64,000 nt of DNA from positions 16,826 through 80,825 of the forward strand of contig CAKTKC010000013.1 of the NCBI GenBank assembly GCA_934569225.1, given 5' to 3'. This DNA is from an uncultured Oscillospiraceae bacterium (GTDB lineage: Bacteria; Bacillota; Clostridia; Oscillospirales; Oscillospiraceae). A program made the position numbers and the translations under genes. Shown piece by piece: positions 1 to 7,484 of the stretch. The notes under the pieces are model-generated. The model was not told the DNA's origin, did no database searches, and saw only the letters and a list, made by a program, of their open reading frames with translations. Each line of letters starts with the position of its first letter. Position 1 is the stretch's first letter.

Positions 1-613
1 TAATGCTCTTGGCATTGTTGGTTCGCCCGTCCACCATGGTCATAAGGATTCCGTCGATTTTCAGTTTCGGATTGATCTGCCGCCGCACTCTGCTGATGGT
101 GCGGATGAGCAGATTCAGACCCTTTGTGGAAAGAAAGTCCGGTGCAGACGGGATGATCACGCTGTCGGCGGCAGCCAGAGCATTGATGGACATCAGCCCC
201 AAGGACGGCATACAGTCAATGAGAATGTAGTCGTAGTTCTCTTTCACCCGGCTGAGAACGGATTTCAGCACCTGCTCCCGGGACATGGCATTGAACAGGC
301 TCATTTCCACGCCGGACAGTTCAATGTTCGCAGGAAGCAAATCGACCCCCTCGCCGCTGTGGATGATGCCTTCTTCCCAGGGAACGGATTCATCCCGGAT
401 TTCGGCCTGCATGGCAGTAGCCAGTGTGGTATCCAGATCATCGTCAGCGTTCCGTATGCCTAAGCTGATGGTCAAACTGTGCTGGGGGTCATCGTCTACC
501 AGCAGCACCCGGTTTCCGGCTTGAGCAAGGCCGACACCGAGATTGACGGTGGAAGTGGTTTTTCCAACACCTCCTTTCTGATTGACAATGGCAATGGTTT
601 TGCAGTGATTCAT
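1..613 (-). CDS. ParA/Soj-type chromosome partitioning ATPase (3' end outside the window)
   Basis: This is a ParA/MinD-family deviant Walker A ATPase. Such proteins bind DNA non-specifically as ATP dimers and help segregate origins or plasmids, usually with a ParB partner. The first residues read MNHCKTIAIVNQKGGVGKTT, giving the KGGVGKTT deviant Walker A motif at about residues 13-20; a Walker A' stretch (VLLVDDDPQ) and a Walker B-like run (YDYILIDCMPSLGL) follow. About 204 residues are visible of a usual 250-280, and the rest lies left of base 1. The start is the ATG at 613, preceded by TTAGGAGGT about 8 bases upstream. No parB is visible because the downstream side is cut off, so a plasmid or ICE partition protein remains possible. 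Directly upstream on the same strand lies a structured RNA. Confidence 0.93.
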   Translation of the reverse strand, partial: MNHCKTIAIVNQKGGVGKTTSTVNLGVGLAQAGNRVLLVDDDPQHSLTISLGIRNADDDLDTTLATAMQAEIRDESVPWEEGIIHSGEGVDLLPANIELSGVEMSLFNAMSREQVLKSVLSRVKENYDYILIDCMPSLGLMSINALAAADSVIIPSAPDFLSTKGLNLLIRTISRVRRQINPKLKIDGILMTMVDGRTNNAKSI

Positions 614-649
614 TTGTATACCTCCTAAGATTTTTATTTTTGCTCCACC

Positions 650-676
650 AAAACACAGAATTATTTTCTGTGCTTT
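650..676 (-). terminator. Hairpin terminator after the structured RNA
   Basis: CACAGAA (654-660) pairs with TTCTGTG (666-672), extended by A/T pairs on both sides, and on the minus strand it runs into TTTT. It sits between the structured RNA and the parA ribosome binding site, so it probably ends the RNA and leaves parA with weak read-through. The stem is short. Confidence 0.5.
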
Positions 677-1010
677 GGTCGGCGCGTTTCATTCGGCCTC
701 GCCCCCTAGACGCGCAAAGGGAAATCATCTGACGCTCGACTGCGAATCGAGTCCATGGGCCTTTCACCCCTGCCGGGTCCTCCGCCAGCTCCGTAGAGAA
801 GTATCATTGTCCTGTCTGGCCCTTCGTCGCCTTGCCGGTGGCAACCCGGCATTGGAGGCAGCATTTCTCGCTCAGCACCTTTGCTTCAGCCCTTGTGGGC
901 TTCTTCGCGTTGTACCCCATATGGGGCAGGTGGTCACGGCGTACTGTCCTCCTGGCTCCGGTCCAGAAGAATGTATCAGATGAATGAATATGAAGTTTTC
1001 AAGGTTCAGG
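677..1010 (-). ncRNA. Large structured RNA, candidate raiA motif
   Basis: This stretch has no credible protein but is dense in short perfect helices. On the minus strand these include CCCCATATGGGG (915-926), GCCC-acaa-GGGC (889-900), TGCCGG-loop-CCGGCA (833-851) and a GACTCGA-ttcgc-TCGAG type helix (735-753). It begins near a CCTTGAAAACTTCATATTC stretch (about 992-1010) and ends before a small terminator hairpin. The arrangement and the ACTCGATTCGCAGTCGAG block resemble, from memory, the raiA RNA motif of Firmicutes and Actinobacteria, an abundant RNA of unsettled function. It does not match RNase P, tmRNA, SRP or 6S signatures. No raiA or comF gene is adjacent, so the family name is tentative; a structured RNA is much more certain than the name. 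Confidence 0.6.
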
Positions 1011-1216
1011 TGAGGGGGTAAGAGAAGCGCCTCTGAAAAGGTCCCCTCACTTAAGTAGCCCACGAGAAAGCCCATTTTTTTACATTTCTCCTCAAAAATT
1101 TTTTGAATTTCTATTTTTTGTGCAAGCTATACAAAATAAAACATTAGATTTTGTGGCGTTTGCTTGCAAAACGTAAACGTAAATGCCATGAATTTGTTTT
1201 AGCGGAACAGAACAAG

Positions 1217-1260
1217 AAAAAAGCCATACTCCTTGCGTAAACACGCAAAGAATATGGCTT
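1217..1260 (-). terminator. Strong intrinsic terminator downstream of the SASP-like mini-gene
   Basis: AAGCCATA and TATGGCTT flank an inner TTGCGT/ACGCAA stem (1221-1260), and the minus strand continues into TTTTTT. It follows the 33-codon ORF at 1369-1470 on the same strand. The rest of 1011-1368 holds no credible gene. Confidence 0.85.
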
Positions 1261-1368
1261 GTATTGTAAGTCAACGCCTATTTGCTCATACAGATGTAGT
1301 AATAGTGCCACAATAGACTTTGGAAAACCGTCTGTTGATTTAATTATTTGAGAGAGGTCTATTGCGGT

Positions 1369-1470
1369 TCAATAGGTAACCGGACCATCAACGTCGCTGG
1401 CAGCCTGCATCTTAAACTTGTCCATTGCTTCCCGCGCCTGGGGAATGTTGATCTGGTTGTTGCTCTTCAT
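1369..1470 (-). CDS. Mini-ORF resembling the first half of an alpha/beta-type small acid-soluble spore protein
   Basis: This is a 33-residue ORF with an ATG at 1470, AAAAGGAG about 10 bases upstream, and its own strong terminator 110 bases downstream, so it looks like a real transcription unit. The core IPQAREAMDKFKMQAASDV resembles the first conserved helix of alpha/beta-type SASPs (PxAxxALDxFKxExAxExGV), which coat spore DNA. The second SASP helix, with its DNA-binding motif and germination protease context, is missing, and the protein ends at ...GPVTY. It is shorter than any standard SASP (60-75 aa). It may be a reduced SASP, a decayed one, or an unrelated small peptide. No sporulation promoter was recognised with confidence. 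Confidence 0.5.
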   Translation of the reverse strand: MKSNNQINIPQAREAMDKFKMQAASDVDGPVTY

Positions 1471-1627
1471 ACCATTTTCTCTCCTTTTTGCTTTCTCGCG
1501 GTTTTGTTCCGCAACCATAGCTTTGCCAATATTTTTTGGAGTATTAGCGTGAATTTCCGGAAGGAAATACAGAAAATGACAGTTTTTCTGACGCCCCCTT
1601 AGATTCTGCACAGATTTTCCCGCGCGG

Positions 1628-1656
1628 TTGCATTCAATCGGGATTTGTGGTATAGT
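1628..1656 (+). promoter_or_regulatory. Sigma-A-type promoter of trkA-trkH
   Basis: TTGCAT (1628-1633), a 17-base spacer and TATAGT (1651-1656) lie about 35 bases before the trkA start. Confidence 0.7.
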
Positions 1657-1690
1657 TAAGGCAAAATGAATGAAGACGTGGGTGATATTT

Positions 1691-3052
1691 ATGAAAATCA
1701 TGATTATCGGCGACGGAAAAATCGGCAGCGTTCTGGCAGAGCAGCTGTCCAAGGAGAAGCATGAAGTGACGCTGGTGGATCGCTCCGGGGTCAGGCTGGA
1801 TCAGTCCAACAATGAGCTGGATGTGATGGTCGTGGAGGGCGACGGCGCTTCCCGTGATGTTCAGCTGGAGGCCGGGGCGGATCAGGCCGACCTCGTCATC
1901 GCCTGTACCGGTGCGGACGAGCTGAATCTGCTGTGCTGCCTTATCGGCAAGAAGCTGGGCGCGCGGCACACCATCGCCCGGGTGCGCAACCCCATGTACG
2001 TGGAGGAACTGAATCTCATCAAGGACGATCTGGGACTCAGCATGGCCATCAACCCCGAGGAAGCCTGCGCGACGGAAATGGCGCGGGTTCTGCGGTTCCC
2101 TTCCGCTATTAAAATCGACACCTTTGCCCGGGGGCATGTGGAAATTCTCAAGACCGGCGTGACGGCCGGCTCTCCCCTGGACGGCATGGCGCTGAAGGAC
2201 ATCGGAAGATTCCGTGCCAACGTGCTGATCTGCGCGGTGGAGCGGGGCGAGCGGGATGTCATCATCCCCTCCGGCGAGTTCCAGCTGAAGGCCGGAGACC
2301 GGATTTCCGTGGTGGCAAGCCCCCAGGAGGCGCAGCGGTTTTTCCGGCAGGTCGGCGTGGCGAAGACCCGGGTGCGGCAGGTCATGCTCATTGGCGGCGG
2401 CCGGATGGGCTATTACCTGGCCCGGCAGCTGCTGGCTACGGGCATGGACGTGAAGATCATCGAGTCGGACGCAAGGCGCTGCGAAGAGCTGAGCCAGCTT
2501 CTCCCGGAAGCGACGATCCTCCACGGCGACGGCACGGATCAGCGCCTATTGCAGGAAGAGGGCATCGAGCACATGGACGCCATCGCGGCGCTGACGGGCA
2601 TTGACGAGGAAAACATAATCATTTCCCTGTTCGCCGGGCGGACGACCCGCGCCAAGGTCATCACCAAGGTCAACCGCAGTTCCTATGAGCCGCTGGTGGG
2701 CAGTCTGTCCCTCGATTCCGTGTTCTATCCCCGGAACATCTGCGCGGACAACGTGGTGCGCTACGTCCGTGCCATGCAGAATTCTGACGCCTACGCCAGT
2801 ATGGAGACGCTGTGCAAGATCGTCAGCAATAAGGTCGAGGCAATGGAGTTCCGGGTGACGGCCAGCGCGGATTTCTGCGGCATCCCATTGCAGGATCTGC
2901 ACCTGAAGGACGGCCTGCTGATCGGCTGCATCTCCCGGGGCGGCAAGACCATCACCCCCCGCGGCAGCGACACCATCGAGGTGGGGGATAGCGTGATCGT
3001 GGTCACCACCCACGGCGGCCTGAGAAGCCTTAACGATATTTTCCGGCGGTAA
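1691..3052 (+). CDS. trkA: Trk potassium uptake regulatory subunit TrkA
   Basis: Cytosolic gating subunit of the Trk/Ktr K+ channel-type transporter; it binds NAD(H)/ATP and controls the membrane subunit encoded next door. The 453-residue protein has the usual tandem layout of two TrkA-N Rossmann domains and two TrkA-C domains. The first begins at the N-terminus with MIIGDGKIGSVLAEQL and the second near residue 227 with MLIGGGRMGYYLARQL, both GxGxxG nucleotide sites. The length matches full-size TrkA rather than half-size KtrA. I chose the ATG at 1691 (GGTGAT upstream) over an in-frame ATG at 1670, because the Rossmann strand begins here. Twelve bases separate it from trkH, with which it forms an operon. 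Confidence 0.96.
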   Translation: MKIMIIGDGKIGSVLAEQLSKEKHEVTLVDRSGVRLDQSNNELDVMVVEGDGASRDVQLEAGADQADLVIACTGADELNLLCCLIGKKLGARHTIARVRNPMYVEELNLIKDDLGLSMAINPEEACATEMARVLRFPSAIKIDTFARGHVEILKTGVTAGSPLDGMALKDIGRFRANVLICAVERGERDVIIPSGEFQLKAGDRISVVASPQEAQRFFRQVGVAKTRVRQVMLIGGGRMGYYLARQLLATGMDVKIIESDARRCEELSQLLPEATILHGDGTDQRLLQEEGIEHMDAIAALTGIDEENIIISLFAGRTTRAKVITKVNRSSYEPLVGSLSLDSVFYPRNICADNVVRYVRAMQNSDAYASMETLCKIVSNKVEAMEFRVTASADFCGIPLQDLHLKDGLLIGCISRGGKTITPRGSDTIEVGDSVIVVTTHGGLRSLNDIFRR

Positions 3053-3064
3053 GGGGGAACGGAC

Positions 3065-4504
3065 ATGAATTATCCCTTGCTTCGCTATCTTTTCGGCATG
3101 ATCCTGCTGATCGAAGCGGCGTTTCTCGCTCTGCCCCTGGGGGTCGCTGTGATCTACGGGGAGAGCACCGGTATTTACTTTCTGTATACCATGGTGGCGG
3201 CGGGACTGCTGGGCTTCCTGCTGACCCGGTTCAAGCCCGCCAAGCGGGACATGTACGCCCGGGAGGGCTTCGTCTTCACGGCGCTGGCCTGGGTGGTCAT
3301 CTCCCTGATCGGCGCGGCGCCGTTTACCCTGTCCGGCCAGATTCCCAGCTACCTGGACGCCGTGTTTGAGACGGTTTCCGGCTTTACCACCACCGGCGCC
3401 AGCATCCTGACCAACGTGGAGGCGCTGGACAAGGGCATGATTTTCTGGCGCAGCTTTACCCACTGGTTGGGGGGCATGGGCATTCTGGTGTTCATGCTGT
3501 CGCTGGTGAATATGGGCGGGCAGGCAAACCACCTGCTCCGGGCAGAAAGCCCTGGCCCCACCGTGAGCAAGATGGTGCCGAACATGCGCAAATCCGCCGC
3601 CATTCTCTATGGTATCTACATCGTCATGACGGCGGTGGAGGTGGTGCTGCTGCTCATTGGGGGAATGCCCCTGTTTGACAGCCTGTGTACCGCATTCGGC
3701 ACGGCAGGCACCGGCGGCTTCGGCATCAAGAATAACTCCATGGGCTTTTACGACAGCTACTATCTTCAGGGCGTTGTTTCCGTATTCATGGCGCTGTTCG
3801 GCGTGAACTTCAACGTTTACTTTTTCCTGCTGATGAAAAAATATGCCATGGCATGGCGCAATACCGAGGTGCGGGCGTATTTTGCCATCATTGCAGGAAG
3901 CACGCTCATCATCACCCTCAACATTCTGGGGATGTTTCCCACGGCGTTTGACGCGTTCCACCATGCTTTTTTCACCGTCTCATCCATCATCACCACCACG
4001 GGCTACAGCACCACGGATTTTGACCTGTGGCCGCAGCTCAGCCGGTTCGTTCTGGTGCTGCTGATGATCGTCGGCGCCTGCGCCGGGTCTACTGGCGGCG
4101 GCGTCAAGGTTTCCCGGTTGGTGATTCTGTGCAAGGCGCTGAGTTCGGAGCTGCGCAAGCTGCTCCATCCCCGCTCCGTGCGGGTGCTGACGGTGGACGG
4201 AAAGCCCGTCAGCCGGGAGACGCTTCAGGGCGTTCAGAGCTACATGACCCTGTATTTTCTGGTGACGCTGGTGTCCGTGCTGCTGGTGGCGCTGGACAAT
4301 CTGGATTTTGTCACCACCTTTACCGCCGTGATGGCAACGCTGAACAACATCGGCCCCGGTCTGGGACTGGCCGGCCCCACGGGCAGCTTCGCGGTCTTTT
4401 CGCCGTTGGCGAAGATCGTCCTGACGGCGGATATGCTGTTCGGGCGGCTGGAGCTGTTCCCCATGCTGATTCTGCTGATGCCCTCGACATGGCGCAAAAA
4501 TTGA
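3065..4504 (+). CDS. trkH: Trk potassium transporter membrane subunit TrkH
   Basis: K+-translocating membrane subunit of the Trk system (479 aa). It has the repeated membrane-pore-membrane pattern with selectivity-filter-like loops: SGFTTTGASI near residue 110, FGTAGTGGFGIKN near 220, ITTTGYSTTD near 310 and NNIGPGLG near 430. The start ATG follows AAGGGGGAACGG. It is co-transcribed with trkA, which supplies the cytosolic gate. It ends just before a 13-bp-stem hairpin that separates it from the convergent TraX-like gene. Family assignment is secure; Na+ versus H+ coupling cannot be read from the sequence. Confidence 0.96.
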   Translation: MNYPLLRYLFGMILLIEAAFLALPLGVAVIYGESTGIYFLYTMVAAGLLGFLLTRFKPAKRDMYAREGFVFTALAWVVISLIGAAPFTLSGQIPSYLDAVFETVSGFTTTGASILTNVEALDKGMIFWRSFTHWLGGMGILVFMLSLVNMGGQANHLLRAESPGPTVSKMVPNMRKSAAILYGIYIVMTAVEVVLLLIGGMPLFDSLCTAFGTAGTGGFGIKNNSMGFYDSYYLQGVVSVFMALFGVNFNVYFFLLMKKYAMAWRNTEVRAYFAIIAGSTLIITLNILGMFPTAFDAFHHAFFTVSSIITTTGYSTTDFDLWPQLSRFVLVLLMIVGACAGSTGGGVKVSRLVILCKALSSELRKLLHPRSVRVLTVDGKPVSRETLQGVQSYMTLYFLVTLVSVLLVALDNLDFVTTFTAVMATLNNIGPGLGLAGPTGSFAVFSPLAKIVLTADMLFGRLELFPMLILLMPSTWRKN

Positions 4505-4538
4505 CAGAAAACAGCGAATGGAGCGTATCTGTATGAAA

Positions 4539-4571
4539 TGCACCCCAAAAGTGTCTAACTTTTGGGGTGCA
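4539..4571. terminator. Perfect 13-bp stem-loop between convergent genes
   Basis: TGCACCCCAAAAG (4539-4551) pairs perfectly with CTTTTGGGGTGCA (4559-4571) around a 7-base loop. It lies between trkH and the convergent traX-like gene. There is no U-tract on either side, so it is an atypical bidirectional terminator or an mRNA-protecting hairpin. Confidence 0.6.
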
Positions 4572-4603
4572 TATCAATCGGGGATGGCTCCCCGGTCAAT
4601 ATG

Positions 4604-5320
4604 TTATCCGGCGGCACGTGCCAGAAGCAGGCTCAGGCCGTAGATGGCGACCAGATGGGCGGGGTAATACCAGTAAAACAGCGGGCCGATGTTCCCCTTG
4701 CCTTTTTTGCCGTTGTACAGCGCCAGAAGGGGAACGCTCAGAAGTCCCCACCACTGGATCCCGCCGTAATGCAGCCCCAACAGGCTGACACCGACGGTAA
4801 ACAGCGCCAGTTTTTCCCATTTTCCCCTGCCAAAATACACCAGCACCGGCAGCATCACGCCCCACAGACCGTAATCTACGTCAAAATCCGTGTGAATTAA
4901 AATCCGGGGCAATCCCACGGTGATGAAAACCGCGGCCGCGAGGGCGGCGGAAGCCAGCAGCACGGACACCGGCGTCCGGCGGCGAAGGGCGTTGTCCAGC
5001 GTGTAAATCAGGCAGACGGAAAGGAAAAAGGTCACGAAAATGCACTGGTAGAGTGAGCGCATGGCGGCAAAATAGGCGATCTGGCACAGCGTGGCCATGC
5101 CCAGAAGTCTCCCCAGATACCGTCCCCGGTCATGGGTATAGCGGTAGCCCTCGGCGATCATATAGGCGAAAAGGGGCGCGGCCAGCCGCCCGATGATCCG
5201 CAGAATGACGAATTGGGGCAGCAGCTGCAATCCCACATGGTCGCAGGTCATGGCGAGCAGGGCCAGAAGCTTCAGCTGATTCCCGGTCAGTCCGGCAAAA
5301 TTTTTCGTTTGTATCCCCAT
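4604..5320 (-). CDS. TraX-family membrane protein (putative acyltransferase)
   Basis: A 238-residue, very hydrophobic protein with about eight to nine predicted membrane segments. The N-terminal signature KLLALLAMTCDHVGLQLLP followed by RLAAPLFAYMIAEGYRYT is that of the TraX family (named for F-pilin N-acetylation, and common in Clostridia outside conjugation loci). A DHxG motif near residue 25 and the RxxxPxF pattern are visible. The start at 5320 is preceded by AGGAG five bases upstream; an earlier in-frame ATG at 5350 lacks a ribosome binding site. No conjugation genes are nearby, so the substrate is unknown. Confidence 0.85.
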   Translation of the reverse strand: MGIQTKNFAGLTGNQLKLLALLAMTCDHVGLQLLPQFVILRIIGRLAAPLFAYMIAEGYRYTHDRGRYLGRLLGMATLCQIAYFAAMRSLYQCIFVTFFLSVCLIYTLDNALRRRTPVSVLLASAALAAAVFITVGLPRILIHTDFDVDYGLWGVMLPVLVYFGRGKWEKLALFTVGVSLLGLHYGGIQWWGLLSVPLLALYNGKKGKGNIGPLFYWYYPAHLVAIYGLSLLLARAAG

Positions 5321-5432
5321 AGGCACTCCTGTAAATGGTGTTCCGAACAAGACTATGATACCACGTTTCTGCCGAAATTGTCAATCCGGGCAGCAAAAAA
5401 GCACCCCTGCCGGGCGCAGAGAAAATGATACT

Positions 5433-5657
5433 GAACTCCAATTAAAATCTTTAGAAAAGATTTTAATTGCCCGAAGGGCAAGGAGTTCATATGAGACTTG
5501 TTTTGTGATTTCTTTCCTTATAAATCACAAAACGGGCAGCGTCGTCAGGCGATGCCTTCCTGATTAAAATCAAAGATTTTAATCAGGAAATAGTATGAAA
5601 TGACCCTTGACTGCCATGCCTTGTGATCGGCACGTTTTTTGCAGCCAAGGGTCATTT
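5433..5657. repeat. Array of nested intergenic hairpins
   Basis: A gene-free stretch consisting almost entirely of inverted repeats. An outer GAACTCC/GGAGTTC stem (5433-5439 with 5482-5488) encloses an AATTAAAATC...GATTTTAATT hairpin (5440-5468) and a GCCCGAAGGGC hairpin (5469-5479). Then come GTTTTGTGATT/AATCACAAAAC (5500-5533), a perfect 15-bp TTCCTGATTAAAATC hairpin (5557-5589), and AAATGACCCTTG/CAAGGGTCATTT (5598-5657). The TTAAAATC core is shared between two hairpins. It could be a structured mobile repeat or a complex terminator. No transposase is present. The rest of the 5321-5651 gap holds nothing else recognisable. Confidence 0.6.
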
Positions 5658-5837
5658 CTCTTCGCTCTTATTATCTAACATCTGTTGGTTAACCTCTCTT
5701 TCTGCGGATTGACGGGCGTATGCGATCCGTTTTTTTCTGTTCCGATACCTTATCCATTCTCCATCTGTCTCTTCCGCGAGACGCGCTTATAAGTCGGAAT
5801 CGCCGGGGATCTCCCTGCCCGCCTGTATCGGCTCCAT
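5652..5837 (-). pseudogene. Possible remnant of a small protein gene with an internal stop
   Basis: One reading frame runs from an ATG at 5837 to TGA at 5652-5654 over 62 codons, interrupted only by a TAA at codon 17 (5787-5789). The part after the stop is protein-like, basic and charged: it reads ARLAEETDGEWIRYRNRKKR and then continues with IAYARQSAEREVNQQMLDNK. A single G-to-T-type change would restore a 61-residue protein (GAA to TAA). No family was recognised and the ribosome binding site is weak, so chance is a serious alternative. 5838-6000 holds no gene. Confidence 0.25.
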
Positions 5838-6000
5838 CCTGATTTGAAGCCTCTAAGGATTTACCTGTACATCGGTATCACCTCTTTGTATTTATAAGAT
5901 ATCATAAATATTTCTGCATTTCAAGGAGGTATATTATACAATATTACCAGTCCGCTGTTGTGGAAAACACAGATTTCTATTTGGTACAGGCGGACGCGGA

Positions 6001-6029
6001 TTGACAAAGGGAGGGAAGGCTGTTATAAT
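6001..6029 (+). promoter_or_regulatory. Strong promoter for the aminotransferase gene
   Basis: TTGACA (6001-6006), 17-base spacer, TATAAT (6024-6029): consensus hexamers. A leader of about 85 bases follows before the start codon. Confidence 0.85.
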
Positions 6030-6038
6030 AGTTTTGTT

Positions 6039-6098
6039 CGGCGGCTGTGCAGCCGCTGTTTTTCGTGGTATTTTTGCAGCCGGTTTTCCCGGCTGGGC
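6039..6098 (+). promoter_or_regulatory. Leader hairpins, possible attenuator
   Basis: Within the aminotransferase leader, GCGGCTGTGCAGCCGC is followed by TGTTTTT, which looks like an intrinsic terminator. A second hairpin, CAGCCGG-tttt-CCGGCTG, follows immediately. This arrangement suggests premature termination control, but no ligand-binding fold or leader peptide was recognised. Confidence 0.35.
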
Positions 6099-6122
6099 AA
6101 GCGCATACAAAGGAGAAACACA

Positions 6123-7331
6123 ATGAAATACGATTTTACTTCCATACTGGATCGCCGGGGAAAGGATGCCGTCGCCATCGACGCCGTGGGCGCGCCCGGT
6201 TCTCCCTATCCCGCACCCCGGGAGGGCTTCGACGTGATCCCTATGTGGGTGGCGGATATGAATTTCCCCGTGGTGCCCACCATTCAGCAGGCCATGATCG
6301 AGAGGGCGGAGCATCCGGCCTTCGGCTATTTTGACCCTCCCGCGGAATATTACGATTCCATCATCCGCTGGCAGGAGCGTCACAACGGCGTCACCGGCCT
6401 GAAGAGCGAACACATCGGCTACGAAAACGGCGTGCTGGGCGGCGTGATCTCCGCACTGAACGTTCTGTGCTCCAAGGGGGACAACGTGCTGCTCCACAGC
6501 CCCACCTACATCGGCTTTACCCACTGCCTGACGGACAACGGTTATCACATTGTCCACTCTCCGCTGACAAAGGACGAGCAGGGTGTCTGGCGGATGGACT
6601 TTGCCGATATGGAAAAGAAAATCGTGGAAAATCACATCCACGCCGCCATTTTCTGTTCCCCCCACAACCCATGCGGCCGGGTCTGGGAGCGTTGGGAGAT
6701 CGAGCAGGCCATGGCGCTGTACAAAAAGTACGACGTGATGGTGGTTTCCGACGAGATCTGGAGCGACATTCTGCTGACCGGGTATCGCCACACCCCCACC
6801 CAGTCCGTCAGCGAGGACGCGAAAATGCGCACCGTGGCGCTGTACGCCCCCTCCAAAACCTTCAATCTGGCAGGGCTGGTGGGCAGCTACCATATTATCT
6901 ACAATTCCTGGCTCCGGGATCGCTGCGACAAAGAGGGCGCTCTCAGCCACTACAATGCCATGAACGTTATGAGTATGCACGCCCTGCTGGGCGCTTACAA
7001 GCCCGAGGGCTACGAGTGGATGGAGGAGCTGCGGCAGGTCATCACCGGCAACGTGGATTTTGCCTGCGATTATATCGCCAAGCACTTTAACGGCGTGGAG
7101 GTCAGCCGTCCTCAGGGAACCTATATGCTTTTCCTGGACTGCGGAGAATGGCTGACGGCTCACGGCAAGACCATGGACGAGCTGCTTGCCGCCGGATGGG
7201 ACGTGGGCGTGATCTGGCAGGACGGACGGGCGTTCCACGGTCAGACTCACATCCGCATGAACCTCGCGCTGCCCCTGAGCCGGGTGCAGGAGGCTTTCCG
7301 GCGGCTGGATACCTATGTTTTCAATGCCTGA
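6123..7331 (+). CDS. PatB/MalY-type pyridoxal phosphate aminotransferase / C-S lyase
   Basis: Fold-type I PLP enzyme (402 aa) of the MalY/PatB subgroup, whose members cleave cystathionine or other cysteine S-conjugates (beta C-S lyase) or act as aminotransferases. The N-terminal IPMWVADMNF is typical of the subgroup. Further motifs are the PHNPCGRVW turn, the cofactor-binding VVSDEIWSD (Asp 210) and the PLP lysine in SKTFNLAGL (Lys 245). Length matches the family (about 390-400). The start is the ATG at 6123 behind GGAGAAACACA; upstream in-frame starts would overlap the promoter. It is a single-gene unit closed by a terminator. Confidence 0.92.
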   Translation: MKYDFTSILDRRGKDAVAIDAVGAPGSPYPAPREGFDVIPMWVADMNFPVVPTIQQAMIERAEHPAFGYFDPPAEYYDSIIRWQERHNGVTGLKSEHIGYENGVLGGVISALNVLCSKGDNVLLHSPTYIGFTHCLTDNGYHIVHSPLTKDEQGVWRMDFADMEKKIVENHIHAAIFCSPHNPCGRVWERWEIEQAMALYKKYDVMVVSDEIWSDILLTGYRHTPTQSVSEDAKMRTVALYAPSKTFNLAGLVGSYHIIYNSWLRDRCDKEGALSHYNAMNVMSMHALLGAYKPEGYEWMEELRQVITGNVDFACDYIAKHFNGVEVSRPQGTYMLFLDCGEWLTAHGKTMDELLAAGWDVGVIWQDGRAFHGQTHIRMNLALPLSRVQEAFRRLDTYVFNA

Positions 7332-7338
7332 TATCAAC

Positions 7339-7366
7339 TCCGGGGCGGATTTCCGCCCCGGAATTT
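7339..7366 (+). terminator. Intrinsic terminator of the aminotransferase gene
   Basis: TCCGGGGCGGA pairs with TCCGCCCCGGA (7339-7362), followed by ATTTTC. Confidence 0.85.
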
Positions 7367-7394
7367 TCGCTTCCGGGGAACGGAATTATCCACC

Positions 7395-7410
7395 TTACAT
7401 AGATTTTACA
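7395..7410 (+). promoter_or_regulatory. Pho-box-like direct repeat before the two-component operon
   Basis: TTACATAGATTTTACA contains two TTAC(A) units spaced 11 bases apart, the helical period of Bacillus-type Pho boxes. The same pattern (TTACnnAGATTTTACA) recurs at 9866-9881 before the Na/Pi symporter. It suggests PhoP-type autoregulation, inferred from pattern only. Confidence 0.5.
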
Positions 7411-7484
7411 AAGTGCCTATTGTAATTCTTACGGTTTTATCGTAACATCGATAGTGAGATAGAATAAGTATTGGGGGAATCCGA

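Noticed and set aside
992..1010. CCTTGAAAACTTCATATTC resembles sequences beside rRNA operons
   Set aside because: No 16S, 23S or 5S sequence is present on either side; it fits better as the 5' part of the structured RNA.
675..1075. Open frames of 67-102 codons on both strands
   Set aside because: They lie within the structured RNA, lack ribosome binding sites and have low-complexity, non-protein-like composition.
1634..2524. Long minus-strand open frames opposite trkA, trkH, glgP and other genes
   Set aside because: High GC leaves long antisense frames; they are rich in His/Arg/Gln, have no start signals, and overlap confidently identified genes.
4604..5320. TraX as evidence of a conjugative element
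   Set aside because: No relaxase, type IV secretion or integrase gene is present; chromosomal TraX-like genes are widespread in Clostridia.
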